Shown: in pieces, positions 46,876-55,336 of the stretch
Numbering within the stretch: the stretch's first letter is position 1
Layout: every line of letters starts with the position of its first letter
Assembly: GCF_900101045.1 (NCBI RefSeq)
Contig: NZ_FNFN01000014.1
Location: 1 to 64,000 of the forward strand
Origin: Nocardioides sp. YR527
GTDB lineage: Bacteria > Actinomycetota > Actinomycetes > Propionibacteriales > Nocardioidaceae
DNA length: 64,000 nt
Direction of reading: 5' to 3'
The notes under the pieces: model-generated
Told to the model about the DNA's origin: nothing
What the model saw: only the letters and a program-made list of their open reading frames with translations
The model's database searches: none
Made by a program: the position numbers and the translations under genes

Positions 46876-46978
46876 AGTTGCCACCGTATCGACCGGGTGC
46901 GACAAACCGCCCCCTGACGTCCACCTATGCGCAACCTGAGGATTCGGAACGGTCTGTTAAATCGGTTTCCATGGACGC

Positions 46979-47746
46979 ATGCAGAAGCGTGCCCTCCTCT
47001 CCGCCCACCGCGCCGCGGCGCGCCAGTCGGGGCACCGTGACAACTCCTGGGAGTCGCTGCTGGAGGCCGTACGGATGGAGGTCGACTACGTCGAGTTCGA
47101 CGTGCACCGCACCCGCGACGGCGAGTTCGTCCTCCACCACGACGGCCACATCCGCGACCGCATCGGCCGCCGGGTCCGGATCGCGGAGCGGTCCTACGCC
47201 GCCCTGGCGCGGCTCGCGCCGTTCCGCCTGGTGCGCTACCGGGAGGCCCTCGAGCTGCTCGCCGCCCACGGCAAGCACGCCCACATCGACCTCAAGTTCG
47301 CCTCGCCGTCGAACCACCTCGGGCTCCCGCAAGAGGTCGACGCCGCCGAGATCGCCCTCGAGGTGATGAACGAGAGCTTCATCGTGACCACGATGGTCGA
47401 CGAGTCCGTACGCGTCCTGCGCGACTGGGCCGACCTCCGCTCCCCCTCGACGCTGGTCGGCCTCTCCCTCGGCGGCGTCGACTTCCGTCACCACCCGGTC
47501 AAGCTCTTCCGGCTCAAGCTCTCGGAGTTCTTCCCCGAGGGCCGCATCCGCCGCTGCCGCTCCAACCTGGTCGTCGTCGAGCAGCGCCTCGCCGATGTCT
47601 GGCTGCTGCGCTGGGCGCATCGCCGCAACATCAAGGTCCTGGTCTGGACCGTCGACAACCCCGGCCGGCTGCGCCGTTTCGTGTACGACAAGCGGGTCTG
47701 GATGGTCACCAGCAACCACCCCGCCCGTGCTCTACTCCCGGCCTGA
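46979..47746 (+). CDS. glycerophosphodiester phosphodiesterase family protein
   Basis: A 255-residue TIM-barrel enzyme of the GDPD family. VDYVEFDVHRTRDGEFVLHHD carries the metal-binding glutamate, aspartate and histidine. The N-terminal motif is unusual: the common HRG...PENT is here AHRAAARQSGHRDNSWES, with HRA and DNS. The C-terminal KVLVWTVDN segment is typical. No signal peptide is seen. It may act on glycerophosphodiesters from lipid turnover; the N-terminal change makes the activity less certain. Confidence 0.85.
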   Translation: MQKRALLSAHRAAARQSGHRDNSWESLLEAVRMEVDYVEFDVHRTRDGEFVLHHDGHIRDRIGRRVRIAERSYAALARLAPFRLVRYREALELLAAHGKHAHIDLKFASPSNHLGLPQEVDAAEIALEVMNESFIVTTMVDESVRVLRDWADLRSPSTLVGLSLGGVDFRHHPVKLFRLKLSEFFPEGRIRRCRSNLVVVEQRLADVWLLRWAHRRNIKVLVWTVDNPGRLRRFVYDKRVWMVTSNHPARALLPA

Positions 47747-47818
47747 CCTGGGCGTGTGCCCATAGGGCCATCCCGATTCGGCACCGGGACGGCCTCCTGA
47801 TAATGTTCTTCTTGTTGC

Positions 47819-47904
47819 GCGCGGGTGGCGGAATAGGCAGACGCGCTAGCTTGAGGTGCTAGTCCACGTATTAGTGGGTGGGGGTTCAAGTCCCCCCTCG
47901 CGCA
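47819..47904 (+). tRNA. tRNA-Leu (anticodon GAG)
   Basis: An 86-nucleotide type II tRNA. The acceptor stem GCGCGGG pairs with CTCGCGC, the anticodon stem is CTAGC/GCTAG with loop TTGAGGT (anticodon GAG), and the long variable arm and the T loop GTTCAAGTC are clear. The discriminator is A, and CCA is not encoded. It reads CUC and CUU codons. tRNA 3' ends are common integration sites, which matters because the DNA to the right looks accessory. Confidence 0.97.
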
Positions 47905-47908
47905 CAGA

Positions 47909-47938
47909 GAGAAACCCCAGGGAGACCTGGGGTTTCTC
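47909..47938 (+). terminator. strong hairpin terminator after tRNA-Leu
   Basis: A perfect 12-bp stem (GAGAAACCCCAG and its complement) with a six-base loop starts five bases after the tRNA and is followed by GCATTT. It should end the tRNA transcript. Confidence 0.85.
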
Positions 47939-48403
47939 GCATTTCCGAGGTCTCTCGACTCCTAGGGGAGCACATCCAGGCGAGACCACTGTTGAACTGT
48001 CTCCGCCAGGCACCCCGGGCGCGGGGCAACAGGCCTATGGTCGTGCACTCCGCCCAGAATGCAGCACCTCCACACGCTACCGAGACCGGGCCCTTTCGAG
48101 CCTGCCAGACCTCCTTGCCAACTGACCCCTCAGGCTTGAGAGCTACCGGCGTGCCCGTTTGGCCCGCGCATCGTGATGATGACAATGACCGCGAAACACG
48201 TCATCGACGAGGTGCGCTCGCCCTCGTCCGACGCTGAGCCCGTAAGCCGATCAGTAACGGTCTCGCCTCATCATGATCTCCGCCGCGGCGCGTTCCTCGT
48301 CTTCGAGAAGTGCGCCGCGGCAGGATCAAGCGGAACTGGTGCGGCGGATCGTACGGCTGCGATGGCGACATCGACTCGGGCCGGTCGCGACTCGTCATGG
48401 CGG
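47939..48403. other. gene-free stretch right of tRNA-Leu
   Basis: No intact gene is visible. The composition is less GC-rich than the flanks, and short frames on both strands look random, except for a transposase-like fragment at 48321-48397. I found no second copy of the tRNA 3' end in the window, so an integrated-element boundary cannot be shown. Confidence 0.5.
48321..48397 (+). pseudogene. possible IS481-family transposase fragment
   Basis: One frame reads QAELVRRIVRLRWRHRLGPVA, which resembles the second helix-turn-helix of IS481-type transposases, as I recall it (typically RIVxLRRxxRLGPVxIA). The reading is lost a few codons later (TRHGG in place of the expected ARLG). There are no terminal inverted repeats and no catalytic domain. 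The match is short and was judged by eye only. Confidence 0.4.
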
Positions 48404-49126
48404 TCAGGTCTGCGCCGGGTCACCCCCGAGGTACGCGTGCTCGATCTCAGGTAGTCGCTCGAGCAGGTCGGCAGCTGGTCCGTCGAGTGCCACTCGCCCC
48501 TGGTTGAGCACGTACGCTCTGTCAGCAACTCGGAGCGCCGTCCGGGCGTGCTGCTCCACAAGCAGCACACCCACTCCAGCCTCTCGGGCCTGCCGGAGCG
48601 CTTGTAGGAGTCGTTCGACGAACATCGGCGCCAGTCCCAGAGAGAGCTCATCGATCATGAGGACGCGGGGTCGACTTGCCAGCGCACGGGCGACCGCGAG
48701 CATCTGCTGCTGGCCGCCCGAGAGGAGTCCGGCCTGCCGGCCGAGGTGGGGTTCGATCTCCGGGAAGTAGGCGAGTGCATCAGCGACGGATCCCGGCCCG
48801 AGTCGCAGGTTCTGGGCGGTTGTCAGACCGAGGAGAACCCCGCGCTCTTCGACGACATAGGCGAGTCCGTCCCGGACCCGACGGAACGGTGCGTCCCTTC
48901 TGGCCTTCCCGTTCAGCAGCACCCGACCGCTGCTGGGGGTGACCAGACCGGCCAAAGTCGACAGCGTCGTGCTCTTGCCTGCGCCATTGCGGCCGAGCAG
49001 CGCGACGATCTCGCCGGCGTGGACCCGAAGGTCCAGTTCTTGGAGCACCCTGACATCGCCGTAACCGGCCGTCACGTGTTCAGCTACCAACACTGGCGCG
49101 CTGGACGGTGTCATAGCAGTGGTCAT
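48404..49126 (-). CDS. branched-chain amino acid-type ABC transporter ATPase (LivF-like)
   Basis: A 240-residue ABC ATPase. Walker A is LLGRNGAGKST, the signature LLSGGQQQMLAVARAL, and Walker B MIDELSLGLAP (with ELS in place of the usual EPS), followed by the switch histidine in VEQHA. It is the LivF-type partner of the LivG domain fused to the permeases encoded just upstream. The ATG overlaps the stop of that gene by four bases and has a strong GGAGGT ribosome binding site. Last gene of the transporter operon. Confidence 0.93.
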   Translation of the reverse strand: MTTAMTPSSAPVLVAEHVTAGYGDVRVLQELDLRVHAGEIVALLGRNGAGKSTTLSTLAGLVTPSSGRVLLNGKARRDAPFRRVRDGLAYVVEERGVLLGLTTAQNLRLGPGSVADALAYFPEIEPHLGRQAGLLSGGQQQMLAVARALASRPRVLMIDELSLGLAPMFVERLLQALRQAREAGVGVLLVEQHARTALRVADRAYVLNQGRVALDGPAADLLERLPEIEHAYLGGDPAQT

Positions 49127-51804
49127 GCCGATACCTCCTCACCCAAAAAGGCCCGCCTGACCTCGCGGTCGGCCCGAATAGCCGCCGGCTCACCGCGGGC
49201 GATGACACCGCCGAACTCCAGGACCGTGACGTGGTCGCTGACCCGCATCACCAGGTCGACGTCGTGCTCCACGAGAAGCACGGTCATCCCCCAGGAGTCG
49301 ACCAACTCCCGGATCAGCGTTCCGAGCTCGTCACGCTCTCGAGCCGACAACCCCGCCGCCGGCTCGTCGAGCAGAAGGACGGACGGGCAGGCGGCCAGAG
49401 CGCGGGCGATGGCCACGAGGCGCCGGCGGCCGTAGGGCAGCTCGCCCGGCAACTGATCGAGCGCATCGACTAGACCGAAACGATCCACCGCAATCCAGGC
49501 CTCTCCGGACAGTTGACGAGGCCTGGGACGGACGAGGTCAGCGGCGTACGGAGTCGGGCCGCGCGAGTCCGATCCGATCAGTAGGTTCTCGAAGACGGTG
49601 AGTTCCTCGAACAGCTCCAGCCCCTGCAGAGTGCGTCCGAGTCCGACCCGGGCGCGACGGGCCGCCGACCATCGGTCGACAGCAACTCCCCCGACCAGCA
49701 CCTGGCCGGCATAGCCGCGTGTGACTCCGGTGACTGCGTCTATCAGCGTCGTCTTGCCGGCGCCGTTGGGACCGATCAAGCCCTCGACGCGGCCCGGCTC
49801 GACGGTCAACGAAACGCCGTCGATCGCGGTGACGCCGCCGAATTGCACCGTGAGGTCGCGAAGCTCTAGGCCCGCCGGAGGGCGGCTCGGCCGGGCCACG
49901 GCGGGTGGGGTCAGGATCGAGTCGGGAGCTCTGCGATCACGCCTGGGCAGGGTCGGGAGCTTGCGGGCGAGCGCTCGGATCATCCGCCCGTTCGCCGGAA
50001 CGATGCCATCCGGCGCCAGGACGAGATTGAGGAGCAGCACCACGCCCAGAGCGACTGGCAGGTACTGCTGGCCTCCGGTGAGGGTCAGCACGTAGTAGAC
50101 CAAGCCTCCTGAGACCGCGAACCCGCCCATGACTCCGGCAGCCACGTAGCCGGCGCCAGCCAGCACCACCGCGCCGAGCAAGGTCATCGACGCGTCCACG
50201 GTGAAGCCTTCGAAGGTGAGCACGGACTGACGGAAGGCGAACAAGGCGCCCGCGACACCGGCTAGCCCGCCGGCCAGAGCCAGCGCGTAGAGCTTGGCGC
50301 CAGGGACAGAGATACCGAGGACGGACGCCGCCCGCTCGCCGGAACGGATCGCCAGCAACCTTCGGCCGGCGTTACCGCGACGTAGGTTCATCACTGCCAT
50401 CGCCGCCAGAAAGCATGCGGCCAGGCAGACGGTGGCGAAGCGTCGCGGGTGCTCGATCGCGTCGACGCTCAACCCGAAGAGCGTCGGCGACGGGACGGCT
50501 AGGCCACTGATGCCGCCGGTGAGTCGCGGATTTTCGAGCACGAGGGCCTGGACCGCCAGGGCAACGCCGACCGTGATGATCGCGACCACGTCCCCCCGCA
50601 CCCGCAAGGAGAGCAGGCCGACGGCCACTCCTCCGCCGAGACCCGCCAGGGATCCACCCACCAGAGCGACCAGGAACGGCGCATCGAACCGGCCGGCCAG
50701 GGTGACGGCGGACAGCGCACCCAGACCTGCCAGAGCGTACTGAGCGAGGGAGAGTTCACCTGCGTACCCGGTGGCGACCACGACGGAGAGCCCGATGAGC
50801 GCAACGACCAGTGACGTCGCGAGGGCGTCGACCGCGTTGTGCCCTGAGAGCAGAACCACCCCTGCGGCAACTACCACAGCGACCATGACCGAGCCGAGCC
50901 GCAGGTCACCCGAGCCGACGGACGATAGGCGGCGACGTATGCCCGCTCGGCCCCGGACCACGTCGCCACGAACCAGGACGGCAGCCACGATGACGATGAA
51001 CGGGATGGCTGTGGACCAGCCGACGTCGCCATGAATACGGACGGCCTCTGCTTGAGCGACGCCCAGCAGCAGACCGCCGACCATTGCCCACCCGAATGAA
51101 CGGAATCCTCCGATGAGGGCCGCGGCCAGAGCGCAGTAGACAACCTGGCTCATGCTCGACACGCTGAGCCCGTTCATCGGCGCCACCAGGATTCCGGCCA
51201 GGCCCGCAAGGATCGAGCCGAGCACCCAGTTCGCCAGTGAGATCGTTCGCGCCGACCAGCCCAGGACCTCCACCGCGGTCGGGTTCTCGGCCGTTGCGAC
51301 TGTCGCAATACCCAGGCGCGTCCTGCCCACGCCCAGCACGAGCACGACGGTGATCACCAGAGCGATGACCAGGACCCAGGCTCGGTCCTGGCCGATCACG
51401 AGAGTATCGGTGAGGAGCCACGGCTGGTTGGGCAGCAACCCCTTCACGAACTTGGTCGTATCGCCGTAGTGCAGCGCCGCAGCGGACTGGATAACAGTCA
51501 GCAGACCGATCGTGGCTACCAGCTTGGTGACCGACGACGTGTGACGGAGAGGACGCATCACGGCCAGCTCAATGATCGCGCCCGTGGACGCTGCAACGAC
51601 CAGCGCGATCGCAGCTCCGAGTAGGAGAGGAAGCCCACGAGTCGTGCACTCGAAGAATGTGTATGCCGACAGTAGGGCGACGGCGCCCTGGGCGAAGTTG
51701 AGCACCCGGTTGCCTAGGAAGATCAGGACCAGGCCCTGGGCACTGAGCCCGTACACCGCTCCTGTTCCAAGCCCGAGAAGCGCGTAGCGAAGGAACTCGT
51801 TCAT
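49123..51804 (-). CDS. fused LivH-LivM-LivG ABC transporter protein
   Basis: An 893-residue single frame combining three usually separate subunits. Residues about 1-285 form a LivH-type permease (VYGLSAQGLVLIFLGNRVLNFAQG). About 300-600 form a LivM-type permease (GLSVVVATGYAGELSLAQYA), and about 635-893 a LivG ATPase with Walker A GPNGAGKTT, signature LPYGRRRLVAIARAL and Walker B LLLDEPAAGL. No stop or frameshift separates the parts. With the LivF ATPase and the binding protein encoded upstream it makes a complete importer. The ATG at 51804 starts LivH; the ligand is unknown. Confidence 0.93.
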   Translation of the reverse strand: MNEFLRYALLGLGTGAVYGLSAQGLVLIFLGNRVLNFAQGAVALLSAYTFFECTTRGLPLLLGAAIALVVAASTGAIIELAVMRPLRHTSSVTKLVATIGLLTVIQSAAALHYGDTTKFVKGLLPNQPWLLTDTLVIGQDRAWVLVIALVITVVLVLGVGRTRLGIATVATAENPTAVEVLGWSARTISLANWVLGSILAGLAGILVAPMNGLSVSSMSQVVYCALAAALIGGFRSFGWAMVGGLLLGVAQAEAVRIHGDVGWSTAIPFIVIVAAVLVRGDVVRGRAGIRRRLSSVGSGDLRLGSVMVAVVVAAGVVLLSGHNAVDALATSLVVALIGLSVVVATGYAGELSLAQYALAGLGALSAVTLAGRFDAPFLVALVGGSLAGLGGGVAVGLLSLRVRGDVVAIITVGVALAVQALVLENPRLTGGISGLAVPSPTLFGLSVDAIEHPRRFATVCLAACFLAAMAVMNLRRGNAGRRLLAIRSGERAASVLGISVPGAKLYALALAGGLAGVAGALFAFRQSVLTFEGFTVDASMTLLGAVVLAGAGYVAAGVMGGFAVSGGLVYYVLTLTGGQQYLPVALGVVLLLNLVLAPDGIVPANGRMIRALARKLPTLPRRDRRAPDSILTPPAVARPSRPPAGLELRDLTVQFGGVTAIDGVSLTVEPGRVEGLIGPNGAGKTTLIDAVTGVTRGYAGQVLVGGVAVDRWSAARRARVGLGRTLQGLELFEELTVFENLLIGSDSRGPTPYAADLVRPRPRQLSGEAWIAVDRFGLVDALDQLPGELPYGRRRLVAIARALAACPSVLLLDEPAAGLSARERDELGTLIRELVDSWGMTVLLVEHDVDLVMRVSDHVTVLEFGGVIARGEPAAIRADREVRRAFLGEEVSA

Positions 51805-51829
51805 GTCTGGTCCACTTCCCGTGAGGTCG

Positions 51830-53065
51830 TCAGCTGGCGCTGGCGTCGACGATGTCGGCGATGGAGGCGAACGGCTCGGCGACATCCTGGAGCACGATCT
51901 CGCCGCCCCTGACCTCCTGGAAGGAGACCGTGGCGTTGAACATCCGCGGGTACGGCCCGTCGGTCGGGATCGTCGAGTACGGAGGTGTGATGCCACCCAT
52001 GTCGAGGTCCCGCACCCGACCCATCGCTGCCATCACCGATGCTGCGTCGATGACGTCAATACCTTCCACGACACGACTGAACGTCCACATGGCCATCCAC
52101 TCGTGCAGCCCAGTCGTCGAGACGGGCAAAGCAGGGTCATACGCCTCGAGCTCGCGCCGGTACTGCTTCGTTCCGTCCGTGTCAGCCGTCGGAGGCACCA
52201 AACCGTCGACAGCAAGCACGCCCTCGGCCGCATCACCAGCACTGTCGATCACCGTGTCGGTCAGGTTGAAGGGAAAGGTCGAGATCATCGAGTCGGGAGC
52301 GAGCGTCCGCATGGCGTTGATGAACGCCGCTTCGTCGGTGGCGAATCCGGCGACGCTGGCGCCATCTTCGGTCGCCGAGGCGACGGCAGGGCTCAGGTCG
52401 GACGCCTTCGCCGGGATCTGGACCAGTCCTCCATAGCTTGCCCCGCCGGAGGCGGAACCGATCTCCACAGCGTCGCCCACGGCGTTCGAAATGCCACCGA
52501 GCCCACCGGGGACGACAGTACTGACCTTGGACGCTCCGGACTGTGCGAGCTGGAAGCCCATGCCGAGGGTCTGCCCGACGAACCCAGACACATCGGGGAA
52601 GGAGACCTCGCTGGTTAGCCCGACGTCGGTGAACGGGTAGACACCGATGGCCGGGATGCCAGCCGATTCCAGGACGGGCAGGATCGCGGTCTCGTTGGTG
52701 GTCTGGAGTCCGACGACGGCGACTACCTTCTTCGCGACGGCCTCACGCGCGCACTGGCGCGCCGTATCAGCGTTCAGCTCGTCGCTGCAGACGATCACCT
52801 CGATAGGCCGCCCGCCGATGCCACCCCCCGCGTTGACCGCCGCAGCCGCCGCCTGGGCGCCGGCCGGGAACTCGGGATTCGACGTGCCCAATTGCGGTTG
52901 GGTCCAGTTGCCGATCGTCATGACCGTGATCGGGTCGCCGGAGAGGCCCGCGATTGGATCGTCCTTGCGGCCCGTCGCCTCATCGTCCGATCCACAGGCG
53001 GCCATCGAGATGATCAGGGCGATTGCCCCGACCGACGCCAGGACCTTGGTGTGTGCCATCTTCAT
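51830..53065 (-). CDS. ABC transporter substrate-binding lipoprotein (Liv type)
   Basis: A 411-residue periplasmic-binding protein fold of the branched-chain amino acid/amide group. The signal peptide ends with the lipobox MAAC (SMAACGSDD), so it is anchored on the outer membrane face. The mature part has the type I pattern (NAGGGIGGRPIEVIVCSDE, VVAVVGLQTTNETAILP). Family members bind amino acids, amides, urea or aromatic acids; the ligand is not predictable. The ATG at 53065 follows GAAGAGAG. It lies between a quinone-oxidoreductase-like gene and the fused transporter gene. Confidence 0.92.
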   Translation of the reverse strand: MKMAHTKVLASVGAIALIISMAACGSDDEATGRKDDPIAGLSGDPITVMTIGNWTQPQLGTSNPEFPAGAQAAAAAVNAGGGIGGRPIEVIVCSDELNADTARQCAREAVAKKVVAVVGLQTTNETAILPVLESAGIPAIGVYPFTDVGLTSEVSFPDVSGFVGQTLGMGFQLAQSGASKVSTVVPGGLGGISNAVGDAVEIGSASGGASYGGLVQIPAKASDLSPAVASATEDGASVAGFATDEAAFINAMRTLAPDSMISTFPFNLTDTVIDSAGDAAEGVLAVDGLVPPTADTDGTKQYRRELEAYDPALPVSTTGLHEWMAMWTFSRVVEGIDVIDAASVMAAMGRVRDLDMGGITPPYSTIPTDGPYPRMFNATVSFQEVRGGEIVLQDVAEPFASIADIVDASAS

Positions 53066-53085
53066 CGTGTTTCTCTCTTCCCGTC

Positions 53086-54198
53086 TCATCTGCGGCCATC
53101 GGACGACGGCTCGGTTCCCGCTGTGCTGCCCACGTCCCGTGATACCGAGATGACGACCTTCCCGAAGGCCCTGGGGTCGCCCCGGCGCTCGTGCGCCGCG
53201 GCCATGTCATCGAGGTCGAACACGGAGTCGACGGGCATCCGGTAGCGGCCGGTCGCGAGACCGTCCACCCAGCCCCGCACCAGCTCGGGGGTCCGCGCTG
53301 TCCCGTCCACGCCTCCGACGGTGAGGCGCACCGTCGGAGGGATCAGCTCCATGGGGTGCGGGAAGGCAGGAGCAGACCGGTCCTCCCGAACACCGGTTCG
53401 GATCGAATTGGTCTGGTCCCGAAGCAGCCCGGTCAGGCAGACGACGCCGTACTCGTGCACGCATCTCAGGGTCTCGGGGAGCGCGGCCACCCCGAGGAGC
53501 TCCACGGCGAGGTCGGCTCTGCCCGGAACTACCTCGCGCACGCGCTCGGACAGCCGGTCATCATCAAGAATCACGTCGTCCGCACCGTGTTCTCGCAACG
53601 CCTCGACCTTCGTCGAGTCGCGGGTCGTGGCCAGGATTCGGGCTCCCGCGTCTCGGGCGAGCGTGATCACCGCAAGTCCGACCCCCGAGGTTCCACCGCG
53701 GACCAGCAGAGTCCGTCCGGCCAGGTTTCCAAGGCTTCGCAGACTCCCAGATGCCGCCGTGAACGAGCCAGCCACGGACGCGATGCTGACGGCGGAGACA
53801 TCCGTGCGGACCGGGAAGGCGTCGACCTCGTCGACAACGACGTACTCGGCCCAGGCACCGTCGCGGGTGTATCCGTACCCGCCGTAAGCCCCCAGTACCC
53901 GGTTTCCGACAAGGGTGGGTGCTGAGGGGGCCTCGACGACGACGCCGACGAAGTCGTTGCCCAAAACCAGCGGAAGGCGTGCGGTAGAGACTCCGGCGCG
54001 GCTCGCGAGCTCTGAGGAGATCACGGTCGTGGCCTCCACCCGGACGAGGAGCTGTCCCGGTGCCGGCACCGGCACCGGCACCATCTCGGGGGCTAGCGTT
54101 GTCGGGGCGCCGGGCTCTCGCACGAGCACGGCTCGCATCAGGTCGGGGACTCGGGATCGGATGGACGGTGCGGCATTGAGCCGCTCGGTGACGTTCAC
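53086..54198 (-). CDS. zinc-binding dehydrogenase / quinone oxidoreductase-like
   Basis: A 370-residue MDR-superfamily protein. An N-terminal GroES-like domain (PGQLLVRVEATTVISSELASR, LVLGNDFVGVVVE) is followed by a Rossmann domain with TLLVRGGTSGVGLAVITLAR. No structural zinc cysteines are visible, so it belongs to the zinc-free quinone-reductase (QOR) type. The GTG at 54198 is chosen; an ATG at 54138 would start just at the conserved region. It lies between the GntR gene and the binding-protein gene and may act on the imported compound. Confidence 0.85.
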   Translation of the reverse strand: MNVTERLNAAPSIRSRVPDLMRAVLVREPGAPTTLAPEMVPVPVPAPGQLLVRVEATTVISSELASRAGVSTARLPLVLGNDFVGVVVEAPSAPTLVGNRVLGAYGGYGYTRDGAWAEYVVVDEVDAFPVRTDVSAVSIASVAGSFTAASGSLRSLGNLAGRTLLVRGGTSGVGLAVITLARDAGARILATTRDSTKVEALREHGADDVILDDDRLSERVREVVPGRADLAVELLGVAALPETLRCVHEYGVVCLTGLLRDQTNSIRTGVREDRSAPAFPHPMELIPPTVRLTVGGVDGTARTPELVRGWVDGLATGRYRMPVDSVFDLDDMAAAHERRGDPRAFGKVVISVSRDVGSTAGTEPSSDGRR

Positions 54199-54288
54199 GG
54201 GCGTGCGGTACCTTTCGGGTAGGCGCCAGCATCCCGGGACGCGAGGCATCCCGAAGACGGTGGCAGAAGTGGCGACGGCGGAGTGGCG

Positions 54289-55041
54289 CTACTCGGGGTG
54301 CCAGGAGCCGTCCGGGCTTCGCCGGCTGAGGGTCTGCTGAAGCGTGAGCCGGTCGCCACGCACTTGCGTGAAGGCGTACTCGAGTGGAGTGCCACCCAGG
54401 TCACGCACGACCCGCTCGAACAGGAGCACTGGATGCCCCTCCTCGACGTCGAGGAGGGCGGCGGTGAAGGGGTCAGCGACGGACGCCTCGATGGCGTGTC
54501 TGGTCGACCCGAGCTCGATGCCGGTCCGTTCGTAGATCGCGAACCACTCGTCATGGGGACCCAGACCCTCGGCAAGGGCGAGGAAGGTGGTCGGGACGTA
54601 CGTCGTCGAGGTGTAGAACGGCTCGTCCTCGAGCAACGACAGCATCTCGATGATCCCGCATTCCTCACCTGCCGGGAGCTCAAGCTCACGGGCGACCTGC
54701 GGGGGCGCCACCTCGCGAGAGACTCCGAGCAGGCGGTGCTCGACCCGGCCCTGTTCGGGACCGTGGAGAAAGTTGAAGTCGTGACGGACTCGGGTCGAGG
54801 TCACGAGCGTTCCAGTCCCTTGCAGACGGCGCACCAGACCCTCCCGACGGAGCAGGTCGAGTGCATCCCGCACGACCTGTCGACTCGCGGAGAACGAGAT
54901 CATGAGCTCGGCCTCGCCGGGCAGCACCCCGGCGCGCAGCTCACCGCGGATGATGGCGGATCGGAGCAGGTCGTGGACGCGACGCGCCGCTGACAGACGC
55001 CGCTCGGTGCGGGGATGGAAGCTCACCACGTGCTGGGACAT
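54289..55041 (-). CDS. GntR-family transcriptional regulator (HutC/UTRA type)
   Basis: A 250-residue regulator. The N-terminal winged helix (VHDLLRSAIIRGELRAGVLP, then SRQVVRDALDLLRREGLV) precedes a UTRA ligand-binding domain with FERVVRDLGGTPLEYAFTQ. The ATG at 55041 is preceded by GGAG; the open frame further up is not used. It heads the quinone-oxidoreductase/Liv transporter genes in the same direction, so control of that uptake and catabolic set is likely. The effector may be the transported compound or its product. Confidence 0.88.
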   Translation of the reverse strand: MSQHVVSFHPRTERRLSAARRVHDLLRSAIIRGELRAGVLPGEAELMISFSASRQVVRDALDLLRREGLVRRLQGTGTLVTSTRVRHDFNFLHGPEQGRVEHRLLGVSREVAPPQVARELELPAGEECGIIEMLSLLEDEPFYTSTTYVPTTFLALAEGLGPHDEWFAIYERTGIELGSTRHAIEASVADPFTAALLDVEEGHPVLLFERVVRDLGGTPLEYAFTQVRGDRLTLQQTLSRRSPDGSWHPE

Positions 55042-55336
55042 GTCTCCATTGCAGGGGCGAAAGTGTGAACGCCCGTGTCGGATCCGTGAACCGGAAGTTA
55101 CGCCGGATGCTGGCAACCGGGTCGGCCGCTCACCAGCACCGCCATTCTCACTGACAGCGAAGAAACGCGGGGTGATCTGCTTCACACGGCCGGAGACGAG
55201 GCCGCCTGGTCACGTTGACTCCGATGCCGCGATCCCGGCCGGCAGCACAGCCGACGCCTTCGATCGCCCCTCGACCCACCGCGGCGGAGAGCCGATCTGG
55301 GGCGGCGATCCGGGGCCATGAGCCACAGACGCACCT
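55042..55336. other. intergenic region upstream of the GntR gene
   Basis: About 295 bases without a supported gene separate the end of the quinone oxidoreductase gene from the GntR start. It should hold the promoter of the GntR-Liv operon. I saw no clear palindromic operator or riboswitch. Confidence 0.5.
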
